Assembly (NCBI GenBank): GCA_025149125.1
Contig: CP102272.1
Location: forward strand, 1,240,001-1,304,000
Source: [Clostridium] asparagiforme DSM 15981
GTDB taxonomy: Bacteria; Bacillota; Clostridia; Lachnospirales; Lachnospiraceae
Length of the DNA: 64,000 nucleotides
Direction of reading: 5' to 3'
A program made the position numbers and the translations under genes. Position 1 is the first letter of the stretch; each line of letters opens with the position of its first letter. Below are positions 34,450 to 42,451 of this stretch, in pieces. The notes below the pieces were generated by a model that saw nothing but the letters and a program-made list of their open reading frames with translations, was not told where the DNA came from and did not search any database.

Positions 34450-34564
34450 TTCGACAGGAAGCCTCACTTGCCGCCGTATCTCTCCCGTAACTTGCATACT
34501 TCTTCCAGTTCCGCCCAAATACAGACGGGAGGGCCGCAGCCGATTCCCCCGGTGCCGCTCCCCG

Positions 34565-34605
34565 CCTCCGTATCAGTCCGCAACGACCCAAGACTGATAC
34601 GGAGG
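34565..34605 (+). promoter_or_regulatory. RBS-sequestering hairpin of the sigma-like gene
   Basis: A perfect 14-bp stem, CCTCCGTATCAGTC (34565-34578) with GACTGATACGGAGG (34592-34605), around a 13-base loop. The 3' arm contains the GGAGG ribosome-binding site for the ATG at 34614, so folding would hide it. Translation of the sigma-like factor is therefore probably controlled. Confidence 0.7.
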
Positions 34606-34613
34606 AAAGGAAA

Positions 34614-35105
34614 ATGTTTGATAATAGAAGCGATTACGCGCAGAACAAGCGCGACAAAGATAGCATCGTCTACATAAGCGTCACCGGCCCCGTCCGGCTG
34701 ACCCGCGCCGACTTCCCCAGCGAGGCCGAGTTCCTAAAGTGGAAACGCTGGTCTGACGGCGATTATCACGCCGCCGAAAAAGCGGGGCGCTGCCATAGCG
34801 ACAACTGCCTCCCCTTGATGGCGGAATACCTCGACCTCATCGCGTCCGGCCCGTCCGTGGAGGACGAGCTGTTCCTGCGGCTGGCCGAGGCCGAGGCCGA
34901 AGCCGAGCGCGCCCGAACCTGTGCCCTCCAGATGGTGCAGATCAGAAGCTGCCTGACACAGAAACAGTTCCGCCGCCTTTGGCTGCTGTGCGTGGAGGAA
35001 ATGAGCGTGGAGGCCGTTGCTGCGGCGGAGGGCGTGACCCATCAGAATGTGTCCAAGTCCATCATCAAGGCCAGAAAAAAACTTCAAAAAATTTTGGGCA
35101 TATAA
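34614..35105 (+). CDS. Sigma-70-like (region 4) regulatory protein of the ICE
   Basis: A 163-residue protein. The N-terminal half (VRLTRADFPSEAEFLKWKRW) resembles the small sigma-like proteins of Tn916/Tn1549 elements. The C-terminal 60 residues form a region-4-like helix-turn-helix (LTQKQFRRLWLLCVEEMSVE, then HQNVSKSIIKARKKLQKIL). In related elements this factor helps to activate excision or transfer genes. It is followed by the structured noncoding region and then xis and int. The ribosome-binding site lies in a strong hairpin. Confidence 0.8.
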   Translation: MFDNRSDYAQNKRDKDSIVYISVTGPVRLTRADFPSEAEFLKWKRWSDGDYHAAEKAGRCHSDNCLPLMAEYLDLIASGPSVEDELFLRLAEAEAEAERARTCALQMVQIRSCLTQKQFRRLWLLCVEEMSVEAVAAAEGVTHQNVSKSIIKARKKLQKILGI

Positions 35106-35144
35106 GGAAAAACAGGGTGCGAAACCGCCCTTCAAAACGTGAAT

Positions 35145-35500
35145 AGTGAAGGACATGCTTTCCCCCTCCTTCACTGTACCATGAAAATTGAATAGACGGT
35201 ATTGCAGGCACAAAACCCGCGTGATAGCGGGCAGGGCGCGCCGCCAAGACGATAGCTTCAGGAGGTGGATGGACAAGCTATCTGAGCGATCAACGAGGCC
35301 CTGCACCCAGGGATGGAATCCTGGGGCGCGACGACAGCGCGGGGGACAATGAAACTTTCTCACGACCCCTCACAGACTTGAAGGGGAACCCTGCCGCATA
35401 CGCCAGCCCCACGGGGCAGCGGTGCGGCGGAGTTATGACAGTCCCGCCAGGGACGGCCTGCAATATCCCCCGCGCCATCTCTATGGCGCATCGCCGGGGG
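35145..35500 (+). ncRNA. Candidate large structured noncoding RNA between the sigma-like gene and xis
   Basis: The gap 35106-35629 has no convincing gene but about ten consecutive helices: AGTGAAGG/CCTTCACT (35145-35152/35168-35175); CCCGC/GCGGG (35216-35231); CAGGGC/GCCCTG (35232-35237/35298-35303) enclosing GATAGCTT/AAGCTATC (35251-35258/35275-35282); CCCAGG/CCTGGG (35306-35325); CCCCT/AGGGG (35366-35386); GCCGCA/TGCGGC (35393-35398/35423-35428) enclosing GCCC/GGGC; GTCCC/GGGAC (35441-35454); and CCCCC/GGGGG (35467-35471/35496-35500) enclosing GCGCCAT/ATGGCGC. Many are nested in a regular order. I do not recognise a known RNA family, and the strand is assumed from the neighbouring genes. 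Confidence 0.5.
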
Positions 35501-35542
35501 CGCGTGGCAAATACGGCGGAATCGTTGAAATAGGATAGGGAC

Positions 35543-35605
35543 AGCCGCGCCGAAGTGTGCCGTATGTTATGACGGCTCCAACCTTTTCGGCGCGGCTGCT
35601 TCCTT
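35543..35605 (+). terminator. Terminator or attenuator hairpin just before xis
   Basis: A 12-bp stem AGCCGCGCCGAA (35543-35554) / TTCGGCGCGGCT (35586-35597), with an inner GCCGT/ACGGC stem (35559-35563/35572-35576), followed by a pyrimidine-rich GCTTCCTTTTC. It ends the structured region 32 bases before the xis start. Confidence 0.6.
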
Positions 35606-35629
35606 TTCTCAAATACAGGAGGCATCACT

Positions 35630-35923
35630 ATGACGAATACGATTACCGCCCTTCCGGGCGCTATGCCGCCCGATGTTACCGGGCGCAATAAATTGGGAAA
35701 CACGGCGGCCTGCACGAGCAGGATCGGCCTGACAATAGACGAGGCCGCAGAGTATACGGGCATCGGGCGCAACACGCTCCGGCGTCTGGTGGGCTGGGGA
35801 AAAATCCCCGTCCTGCGGATTGGGCGCAAGACGATTATCCGCGCGGATGTCATGGACTATTTCATGCAGCTCAACCAGGGCCGCGACCTGCTGGAGTGTG
35901 AACAGGTGCGCGCGGCGGATTGA
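35630..35923 (+). CDS. xis: Excisionase (MerR/Xis-type helix-turn-helix)
   Basis: A 97-residue protein. The C-terminal 60 residues are an excisionase-type DNA-binding domain (IGLTIDEAAEYTGIGRNTLR, VPVLRIG-like VLRIGRKTIIRADVMDY). It starts from ATG behind AGGAGG and lies 106 bp before the integrase, as in Tn916-type elements. It bends and binds the ICE end to favour excision by Int. Confidence 0.87.
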   Translation: MTNTITALPGAMPPDVTGRNKLGNTAACTSRIGLTIDEAAEYTGIGRNTLRRLVGWGKIPVLRIGRKTIIRADVMDYFMQLNQGRDLLECEQVRAAD

Positions 35924-36029
35924 GCTTTTTCTAAACTTCAGCGGCAGAATTGAAGCCTGTGCTGCCTTTTGCTATAATGAAAGCAACACATCACAACAGC
36001 TCCATTTGCCGCATGGAAAGGAGCACGTT

Positions 36030-37328
36030 ATGGCAAAAGGTTCTGTTAGAAAAAAGGGAAAGAAGTGGTACTATCGCTTTTATGTTGAAGATGAAAGCGG
36101 CAACCGCGCCCAGCCCGAGTTCCCCGGCACGGAGAGCAAGAGTGAAACGGAATCCATGCTCCGCAAAGCGATGGAAGAATACGAGCGGACGCAGTTTCTT
36201 GCTAAGTCTGAAAACCTCACGCTGGGCGGCCTGCTGGACAAGTGGATAGAGGAAGATTTGAAGCCGAGCAACCACAGCAACGGAACGGTCGATGCCTACA
36301 TCGGCGTGGTCGGGCGCATCAAGAAGCACCCCATCGGGAATCGGAAGCTGAAAAAGGTAACGGCGGAGCATCTGCAAGCCTATATGGACTTGTTGAGCTT
36401 GGGCGGAACCAGCCCGGACGGGACGGCGGCGGAGCCGTTGAGCATCGGCTATCTGAGACAGTATTCAGCGGTCTTGCGCGGCGCTTTCCGCTTCGCCGTG
36501 TTCCCGAAAAAGTACATCTCTTTCAACCCGATGGACTATGTGACATGGAGAGGAACCGCCGACGAATACGAGCTTTTCGCGGACGAGTGCGGCGAGGAAA
36601 ACCCAATCCCGGTGATTTCCTATGGGCAGTATCAACTGTTGATTGATTTTCTCAAAGGAAAAGAAAACCCGGCCTTGCTCCCTATCCAGATCGCGTACTT
36701 TACGGGCCTGCGCATCGGCGAGGCGTGTGCTCTGACATGGCAGGACATTGACCTGAAGGAACAGTGTTTGACGGTGCGCCGCAGTATGCGCTACAACGCC
36801 TCCCGGCATAAGATGGAGATCGGGCCGACCAAGCGCAAGAAAATCCGCACGGTGGACTTCTGCGACACCCTCGCCGCCATCCTGCGGGCGGCCAAGAAGG
36901 AACAGCTCGAAAGCCGCTTCAAGTATGGGGCGCTGTACCGCCAGAATTACTATCTGGTCGTCAAGGAGAAGAACCGCACCTATTACGAGCTTTACACCCT
37001 GCCCCGGACGGAGGAAGCCCCGGAGGGCTACAACGAAGTCTCTTTTGTATGCCTGCGGCCCGATGGGGCCTATGAATCCTCCAGCACCGTCAGCTCCATG
37101 TGCAGGACGGCAAAGAAGAAGCTGGAGGACATGGACGACTTCCATTTCCACCAGCTCCGCCATACATACACCAGCAACCTGCTCTCTGGCGGCGCTGCCC
37201 CCAAGGACGTGCAGGAACTTCTCGGACATGCCGATGTGAGCACCACAATGAACATTTACGCCCATGCAACCAAGGAGGCCAAACGTACCTCCGCACGGCT
37301 GCTGGATAAGGTGGTAGGCGCGGTTTAA
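36030..37328 (+). CDS. int: Tyrosine integrase (Tn916-type)
   Basis: A 432-residue recombinase. The N-terminal AP2-like arm-binding region is GSVRKKGKKWYYRFYVEDE, the core-binding domain is about 60-180, and the catalytic domain follows. Catalytic residues visible: Arg228 (FTGLRIGE), His374-xx-Arg377 (FHQLRHTYTS), His400 (LLGHADVSTT) and Tyr410 (MNIYAHA). It catalyses ICE integration and excision with Xis. ATG 36030 follows GGAAAGGAG; the frame extends upstream into the xis region but without a good start. It is the last recognised gene of the element. Confidence 0.94.
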   Translation: MAKGSVRKKGKKWYYRFYVEDESGNRAQPEFPGTESKSETESMLRKAMEEYERTQFLAKSENLTLGGLLDKWIEEDLKPSNHSNGTVDAYIGVVGRIKKHPIGNRKLKKVTAEHLQAYMDLLSLGGTSPDGTAAEPLSIGYLRQYSAVLRGAFRFAVFPKKYISFNPMDYVTWRGTADEYELFADECGEENPIPVISYGQYQLLIDFLKGKENPALLPIQIAYFTGLRIGEACALTWQDIDLKEQCLTVRRSMRYNASRHKMEIGPTKRKKIRTVDFCDTLAAILRAAKKEQLESRFKYGALYRQNYYLVVKEKNRTYYELYTLPRTEEAPEGYNEVSFVCLRPDGAYESSSTVSSMCRTAKKKLEDMDDFHFHQLRHTYTSNLLSGGAAPKDVQELLGHADVSTTMNIYAHATKEAKRTSARLLDKVVGAV

Positions 37329-37333
37329 GAAAA

Positions 37334-37375
37334 GTTTCCCTTATTTCTTCCCGCAAGGGAAAAAACAAGGGAAAC
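37334..37375. other. Inverted repeats beside int (probable ICE end region)
   Basis: GTTTCCCTT (37334-37342) and AAGGGAAAC (37367-37375) face each other, enclosing TTCCC/GGGAA (37348-37361). Such repeats next to int are typical of arm sites at the end of Tn916/Tn1549-like elements. The exact att boundary cannot be placed because the other end is outside the window. Confidence 0.45.
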
Positions 37376-37472
37376 AGGCTTCAATCGAGGGGTGAGAACC
37401 CCGGAAACATCAGTGTTTACGGGCATTTCAGAAAACCGCTCCTACAAATTCAAATTGAAAGAGGAATATTGA

Positions 37473-37703
37473 ATGATATGGATTGTTGCGGCGCTTATAT
37501 TGGGAATATTTCTAAATATGTCTACTGTAGCAGGCACTTCCTGGCCAATAGGTTCAATTATAGCCGTTGTAATAATGGGTATCTACATCAAAATCAATCA
37601 AGATAAGCGTTTTGATGAACTAAAAAGTATATTGGATGATAAAAACACACGGGATAAAAAAGATATTTCCACAAACGATGATTGTACTCATGAGGAGTCA
37701 TAA
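37473..37703 (+). CDS. Small hypothetical membrane protein at the ICE/chromosome junction
   Basis: A 76-residue protein with two hydrophobic segments (MIWIVAALILGIFLNMS, WPIGSIIAVVIMGIYIKI) and a charged C-terminal tail rich in Lys/Asp. AAAGAGGA precedes the ATG. Its base composition is far more AT-rich than that of the ICE, so it is either old chromosomal DNA or a late addition. No family recognised. Confidence 0.55.
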   Translation: MIWIVAALILGIFLNMSTVAGTSWPIGSIIAVVIMGIYIKINQDKRFDELKSILDDKNTRDKKDISTNDDCTHEES

Positions 37704-37810
37704 CTTCCCGTTTTTTAGGCCAATTTGAACGCCCCTTTCTGGAGCGGCTATGCTCTTGAGGAGCTACAACAAATCCATACTCTCAAGATCACGCTTCTAA
37801 TGTAAATTGT

Positions 37811-37845
37811 AAAAAGAGGACTTGGATTTTTCAAGTCCTCTTTTT
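37811..37845. terminator. Bidirectional terminator at the junction
   Basis: A perfect 14-bp stem AAAAAGAGGACTTG (37811-37824) / CAAGTCCTCTTTTT (37832-37845) with a 7-base loop. Runs of A and T on opposite ends make it work in both directions, between the small + strand gene and the - strand sugar operon. The 37704-37810 stretch holds nothing else recognised. Confidence 0.82.
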
Positions 37846-37908
37846 GTACGATTGGTCTCACTCCCCGCCCAAGCGTCTCCGCCCGGCGGTTCTCACAATC
37901 CCATTCAA

Positions 37909-39608
37909 TTACTTCTTAATCACCGAAACGCCCGTATCCGTAACCTTTCCGCCCTGATCCTGGCCTTCCAGAGCCGCTACGGCAGCCTTTACGCCGTCCT
38001 CGCCCATCACGTCGGGATTCTGGGCCATGGTGCAGAGCAGATAGCCGTCGTTGATCAGGTTCATGATCGCGTCGGACTTGTCGAAGCCCACGCCGATGAT
38101 GTTGGCGTTGCCGGAAGCCTTGATGGCGTTGCCGGTGCCGGTGGTGGAACCTTCGTTACAGCCGAAGATGCCCACAACGCCCTGGGTGATATAGTTCTCA
38201 GCGATGGTCTGGGACTTGGCCGCGTCGCCTTCGCCGTACTGGGTTTCCATCAGCTCGTAGCCCTTGCCCTCAAATGCGGAGCGGAAGCCCTTTTCGCGCT
38301 TTACGGTGGAGTCGGTGGCTGCGTTAACATTTACAATACCGATCTTGCCGGAGGTGATTCCCGCTGCCTCCAGAGCCTTGATCATTTCCTCGCCGGCGGT
38401 CTTGCCCGCCGCCTCGTTGTCGGTGGAGAAGGTGGCCTCGGCGTCCACATTGGCCGGGGAGTCCACGTATACCAGCTTCACGCCTGCGCCTACGGCCTCT
38501 TTCAGAGCGGAGGAGATGGCGTCAGGTCCGTTTGCGGCCACCACGATGGCCTGGTATCCGCCTGCAACGGCGTTGTTCACGCACTCGATCTGCTGAGCGT
38601 CGTCCTTGGTGTTGGGGGACATGAAGGTCACGGTCACGCCAAGTTTTTCAGCCTCGGCCTGAGCCCCCTCATTTAAAGTAACCCAGTGCTGGTCAATGGA
38701 GTCCATGGTGATCAGCGCGATTTTCCATGCCTGGCTGGCTTTCACCTCTGCGGTGTCCGCCGCCGGAGCTGCCGGTGCGCCGCCTGCCTGAGCGCCGTCC
38801 TTGGTGATGACAGAAACGCCCGTATCCGTAACCTTGCCGCCCAGGCTCTCGCCCTTGATGGCGGCAACCGCAGCTTTCACGCCGTCCTCGCCCATCACGT
38901 CGGGATTCTGGGCCATGGTGCAGAGCAGGTAGCCGTCGTTGATCAGGTTCATGATCGCGTCGGACTTATCGAAGCCCACGCCGATGATGTTGGCGTTGCC
39001 GGAAGCCTTGATGGCGTTGCCGGTGCCGGTGGTGGAACCTTCGTTACAGCCGAAGATACCCACAACGCCCTGGGTGATATAGTTCTCAGCGATGGTCTGG
39101 GACTTGGCCGCGTCGCCTTCGCCGTACTGGGTTTCCATCAGCTCGTAGCCCTTGCCCTCAAATGCGGAGCGGAAGCCCTTTTCGCGCTTCACGGTGGAGT
39201 CGGTGGCTGCGTTTACGTTCACGATACCGATCTTGCCGGAGGTGATTCCCGCTGCCTCCAGAGCCTTGATCATTTCCTCGCCGGCGGTCTTGCCCGCCGC
39301 CTCGTTGTCGGTGGAGAAGGTGGCTTCAGCGTCCACGTTGGCCGGGGAGTCCACATAGACCAGCTTCACGCCTGCGCCCGCCGCTTCTTTCAGGGCGGAG
39401 GAGATGGCGTCGGGGCCGTTTGCGGCCACCACGATGGCCTGATACCCGCCTGCAACGGCGTTGTTTACGCACTCGATCTGCTGTGCGTCGTCCTTGGTGT
39501 TGGGGGACATGAAGGTCACGGTGACGCCTAATTCCGCGGCCGCTTTCTGAGCGCCCTCATTCAAGGTGACCCAGTGCTGGTCAATGGAGTCCATGGTGAT
39601 CAGTGCGA
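37909..39608 (-). repeat. 888-bp in-frame tandem duplication within the binding-protein gene
   Basis: Matching positions are offset by 888 bp (for example 37930 and 38818), i.e. 296 codons. The central parts of both copies are almost identical in DNA; the outer parts have diverged. This pattern points to duplication followed by conversion. Confidence 0.85.
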
Positions 39609-39771
39609 TTTTGATGTCTCCTGACGGTGCCGCGGCCTCGGAACCTTCCGCAGCCTTGGTGGTCTCAGCCGGAGCCGCTGCCGACTCGGCCGGCTTGGAA
39701 CTGCTGCACCCTGCGATGGACGCCGCCGCCAGAGCCACACAGCTGAACATTGCGATTAATTTTCTCTTCAT
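37909..39771 (-). CDS. Sugar-binding lipoprotein with two tandem, near-identical binding domains
   Basis: A 620-residue lipoprotein (MKRKLIAMFSCVALAAASIA, then lipobox Cys in AGCSSSK). It carries two complete RbsB-like periplasmic-binding domains of about 270 residues joined by an Ala/Gly/Pro linker (AQAGGAPAAPAADTAEV). Each contains ALITMDSIDQHWVTLNEGAQ, NVNAATDSTVKREKGFRSAF and GVGFDKSDAIMNLINDGYL. A normal relative has one such domain of about 330 residues in all. The copies are nearly identical, with differences at their ends. It is the last gene of the kinase-RbsA-RbsC-binding-protein operon and should deliver sugar to the adjacent permease. ATG 39771 follows AGGAGG. Confidence 0.9.
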   Translation of the reverse strand: MKRKLIAMFSCVALAAASIAGCSSSKPAESAAAPAETTKAAEGSEAAAPSGDIKIALITMDSIDQHWVTLNEGAQKAAAELGVTVTFMSPNTKDDAQQIECVNNAVAGGYQAIVVAANGPDAISSALKEAAGAGVKLVYVDSPANVDAEATFSTDNEAAGKTAGEEMIKALEAAGITSGKIGIVNVNAATDSTVKREKGFRSAFEGKGYELMETQYGEGDAAKSQTIAENYITQGVVGIFGCNEGSTTGTGNAIKASGNANIIGVGFDKSDAIMNLINDGYLLCTMAQNPDVMGEDGVKAAVAAIKGESLGGKVTDTGVSVITKDGAQAGGAPAAPAADTAEVKASQAWKIALITMDSIDQHWVTLNEGAQAEAEKLGVTVTFMSPNTKDDAQQIECVNNAVAGGYQAIVVAANGPDAISSALKEAVGAGVKLVYVDSPANVDAEATFSTDNEAAGKTAGEEMIKALEAAGITSGKIGIVNVNAATDSTVKREKGFRSAFEGKGYELMETQYGEGDAAKSQTIAENYITQGVVGIFGCNEGSTTGTGNAIKASGNANIIGVGFDKSDAIMNLINDGYLLCTMAQNPDVMGEDGVKAAVAALEGQDQGGKVTDTGVSVIKK

Positions 39772-39851
39772 AAAACGAATCCTCCTTCTTTTTTTATATT
39801 GAACCCCGCGAAATTGCGGCGGTTGAATATCGTTCTTCTTGTTTGGACGTT

Positions 39852-40868
39852 TTACTGCTTGTTTTTCTTTCCGAGGCTTCCGGAGCGGACCACTACGTCC
39901 AGCAATACCGCAAATACCACGATGATGCCGATCACAAGGCGCTGGATGCCAACCTGGGCGCCGATCATGTTGAGGCCGTTCTCCAGGGTCTGCCATACGG
40001 ACGCGCCGGCGAAGGTGCCCAGCAGAAGTCCGGTGCCGCCCAGGGGTGAGATACCGCCGATTACGCCGGCCGCAACGCCGTACATCTCATACATGTTGCC
40101 CGCTTCCATGTTCCCCATGCCGGCCTGTGCGCACAGGATCAGTCCGACCACGCAGGCGCAGGTGGCGCTGACCAGATAAGCCTTGATGGTGGTGGTCACC
40201 ACATCCACGCCGGACAGTTTTGCCGCCTCCACATTGGAGCCGATGGCGTAAATATGGCGCCCGGTCCGGGTTCTGGACAGCAGGAAGAAAAAGATCAGAA
40301 ACAGGATCAGGGCGATCCAGAAGGTATTGTAAATGCCAAAGGTCTTGCCGTAGTAGAACAGGTTCTGGAAGCTGTCGCCCGCTTCCTTGCCGATGCCGGT
40401 GGCGATGGCGTCGGTGTTGCGGTTGTTGTTGACCATGTAGGCGACGCCGCGGGCCGCGAACATGGTGCCCAGGGTGGCGATGAAGGGTGGGAGTTTGAAC
40501 TTGCCCACCAGAGTGCCGTTGATCACGCCGCAGACCAGGCAGCACAGCAGCGCTACCGCCATGGCGATGACCGGGTGCACGCCCATGGTCATCAGGGTGG
40601 CGGACACCATGGCGCTCATGCCGACCATGGAACCAATGGACAGGTCGATGTTTCCGGTGATCAGCAGGTAGCTCTGCCCAACACCGATCAGCAGATATTT
40701 GGACATGGACCGCAGCAGGTTCATGACGTTCTGCCCGGAAAATACGTTCCGGTCAATCAGTCCGAATGCCACGTAAATGATAATCAGTCCCACGAATGCC
40801 GTGATCACCGCGCCCATTCCGCGGGTGCCCAGCAGACGCTTTACGGTGCTTTGCTTCTTCTCGTTCAT
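39852..40868 (-). CDS. RbsC-type sugar ABC permease
   Basis: A 338-residue membrane protein of the BPD_transp_2 family with about ten helices (VITAFVGLIIIYVAFGLI, MAVALLCCLVCGVINGTLVG, VIGIIVVFAVLLDVVV). It contains GNIDLSIGSMVGMSAM, the permease motif typical of ribose/xylose/galactoside importers. The start is placed at 40868 rather than 40874 because GGAGGG is properly spaced only for the inner ATG. It lies between the ATPase gene and the binding-protein gene of one operon. Confidence 0.92.
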   Translation of the reverse strand: MNEKKQSTVKRLLGTRGMGAVITAFVGLIIIYVAFGLIDRNVFSGQNVMNLLRSMSKYLLIGVGQSYLLITGNIDLSIGSMVGMSAMVSATLMTMGVHPVIAMAVALLCCLVCGVINGTLVGKFKLPPFIATLGTMFAARGVAYMVNNNRNTDAIATGIGKEAGDSFQNLFYYGKTFGIYNTFWIALILFLIFFFLLSRTRTGRHIYAIGSNVEAAKLSGVDVVTTTIKAYLVSATCACVVGLILCAQAGMGNMEAGNMYEMYGVAAGVIGGISPLGGTGLLLGTFAGASVWQTLENGLNMIGAQVGIQRLVIGIIVVFAVLLDVVVRSGSLGKKNKQ

Positions 40869-40884
40869 AATCATTCCCTCCGAT

Positions 40885-42390
40885 TCAGCTCACTTGCTTT
40901 TTTTCAAATTCGGTCGCATATTTCAGGATTTCATTCTGCGTCGTCTCCTGAGCCGACACTTCGCCGGTGATCCGGCCGTCGCACATGACGACGATCCTGT
41001 CTGCGATCCCCAGCACTTCCGGCATCTCGGAGGATACGAACATGACCGCAATCCCTTCCTGCTTCAGTTTGTTCATCAGGTTGTAGATCTCCACCTTGGC
41101 GCCCACGTCGATGCCTCTGGTGGGTTCGTCAAAGATTACGACCCGGGAATTGCGCGCCAGCCATTTTCCAACGACTACCTTCTGCTGATTGCCTCCGGAG
41201 AGGTTTCCGGCGTTGATCTCCAGCCCCGGCGTCTTGATCAGCAGGTTTTTCACCGCCTCCTCGCAGAGATCGTCCTCCCTGGAACTGTTGATCACACCCA
41301 GTTTGTTGCACACCAGGTCCAGGTTCGGCAGAGCCAGGTTCTGGCGGATGCTGAGTTTGGTGCAGAGACCGTCCTTTTTCCGGTCCTCCGGCGCCAGCAC
41401 GATTCCGGCCCGGATGGCGTCCATGGGGCAGTTGATTTTGACCTCTTTGCCGTCCAGGAAAAATTGTCCGCTGGTTTTTGGGTCCACGCCGAAGATCGCC
41501 CGTGTGGTTTCGGTCCGCCCGGCGCCCATCAGCCCGGCAAAGCCCACGATCTCGCCTTCGTACAGGGAGAAGTTGATGTCCCGCACCAGCCGGCCGGCGT
41601 TTAAGTTTCTGACCTCAAAGACTTTCTCGCCCTTTTCGCAGGTCACCCGCGGGAACTGCTCCTTGATCTCCCGGCCCACCATGTTGGCGATGATTTTGTC
41701 CATGGTCAGGTCCTTGAATTCGCTGTCCATGATGTACTGGCCGTCCCGCATGATGGTCACCCGGTCTACAATGGCCTGCAGCTCCTCCAGACGGTGGGAT
41801 ATGTACACGATTCCGCGCCCCTCCGCCTTCAGCTGGCGGATGATCCGGAACAGCTCGTCGATTTCCTTTGCCGTCAGGGAAGAAGTCGGCTCATCCATGA
41901 TGAGGATTTTCGCGTTGACGGACAGGGCCTTGGCGATCTCCACCATCTGCTGCTTGGAAACGGGCAGGTCGCCCACCGTCTGTCTGGGGTCCAGGTCGAT
42001 CTTTAAATCGCCCAGGATCCGTCGGGCCTCCGCCTCCATCTCGCTCTCCTTTAAGGTGAGCCGTCCCGCCTTCTCCCGGCCAAGGAACATGTTCTCGGTC
42101 ACAGTCAGGTGGCGGCACATGTTTAACTCCTGGTGAATGATGGCCACGCCGATTTCCCGTGCCTTTTTGGGCGTTAAGTCGCCGTATTCGGTTCCAAATA
42201 TTTCCATAGTGCCGCTGTCCCTGGTGTACACGCCGCTCAGGATTTTCATCAGCGTGGATTTGCCTGCGCCGTTTTCGCCCAGCAGCGCCATCACTTCCCC
42301 GGACCGCAGCTCAAAATTTACATTATCAAGGGCTTTCACACCCGGAAAGGTCTTGGTAATGTTTTTCATCGATACAATTACTTCTCCCAT
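40885..42390 (-). CDS. RbsA-type sugar ABC ATPase (two nucleotide-binding domains)
   Basis: A 501-residue protein with two ABC domains. The first has Walker A GENGAGKSTL and Walker B LIMDEPTSSL. The second has the signature LSGGNQQKVV and Walker B VIFDEPTRGID, with the usual partial Walker A (GLMGAGRTE). This is the canonical RbsA/XylG/MglA layout that energises import through the neighbouring RbsC-like permease. It is a useful comparison for the degenerate homologue at 53970-55415. Confidence 0.94.
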   Translation of the reverse strand: MGEVIVSMKNITKTFPGVKALDNVNFELRSGEVMALLGENGAGKSTLMKILSGVYTRDSGTMEIFGTEYGDLTPKKAREIGVAIIHQELNMCRHLTVTENMFLGREKAGRLTLKESEMEAEARRILGDLKIDLDPRQTVGDLPVSKQQMVEIAKALSVNAKILIMDEPTSSLTAKEIDELFRIIRQLKAEGRGIVYISHRLEELQAIVDRVTIMRDGQYIMDSEFKDLTMDKIIANMVGREIKEQFPRVTCEKGEKVFEVRNLNAGRLVRDINFSLYEGEIVGFAGLMGAGRTETTRAIFGVDPKTSGQFFLDGKEVKINCPMDAIRAGIVLAPEDRKKDGLCTKLSIRQNLALPNLDLVCNKLGVINSSREDDLCEEAVKNLLIKTPGLEINAGNLSGGNQQKVVVGKWLARNSRVVIFDEPTRGIDVGAKVEIYNLMNKLKQEGIAVMFVSSEMPEVLGIADRIVVMCDGRITGEVSAQETTQNEILKYATEFEKKQVS

Positions 42391-42451
42391 CTGGTCTCCC
42401 CCTGCTTTCTATTCTCCCGCCGTTTCCCGGCAGGAGATCGCTTGACGCCGT

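Noticed and set aside
35269..35352. 27-codon frame inside the structured region as a real gene
   Set aside because: Spacing from AGGAGG to ATG is only three bases, and the frame lies in strong RNA stems. It is kept only as a leader-peptide possibility in the findings.
37822..39531. Two + strand open frames opposite the binding-protein gene
   Set aside because: They mirror the duplicated - strand gene; the encoded sequence has His/Leu/Gly-rich antisense character and no ribosome-binding sites.
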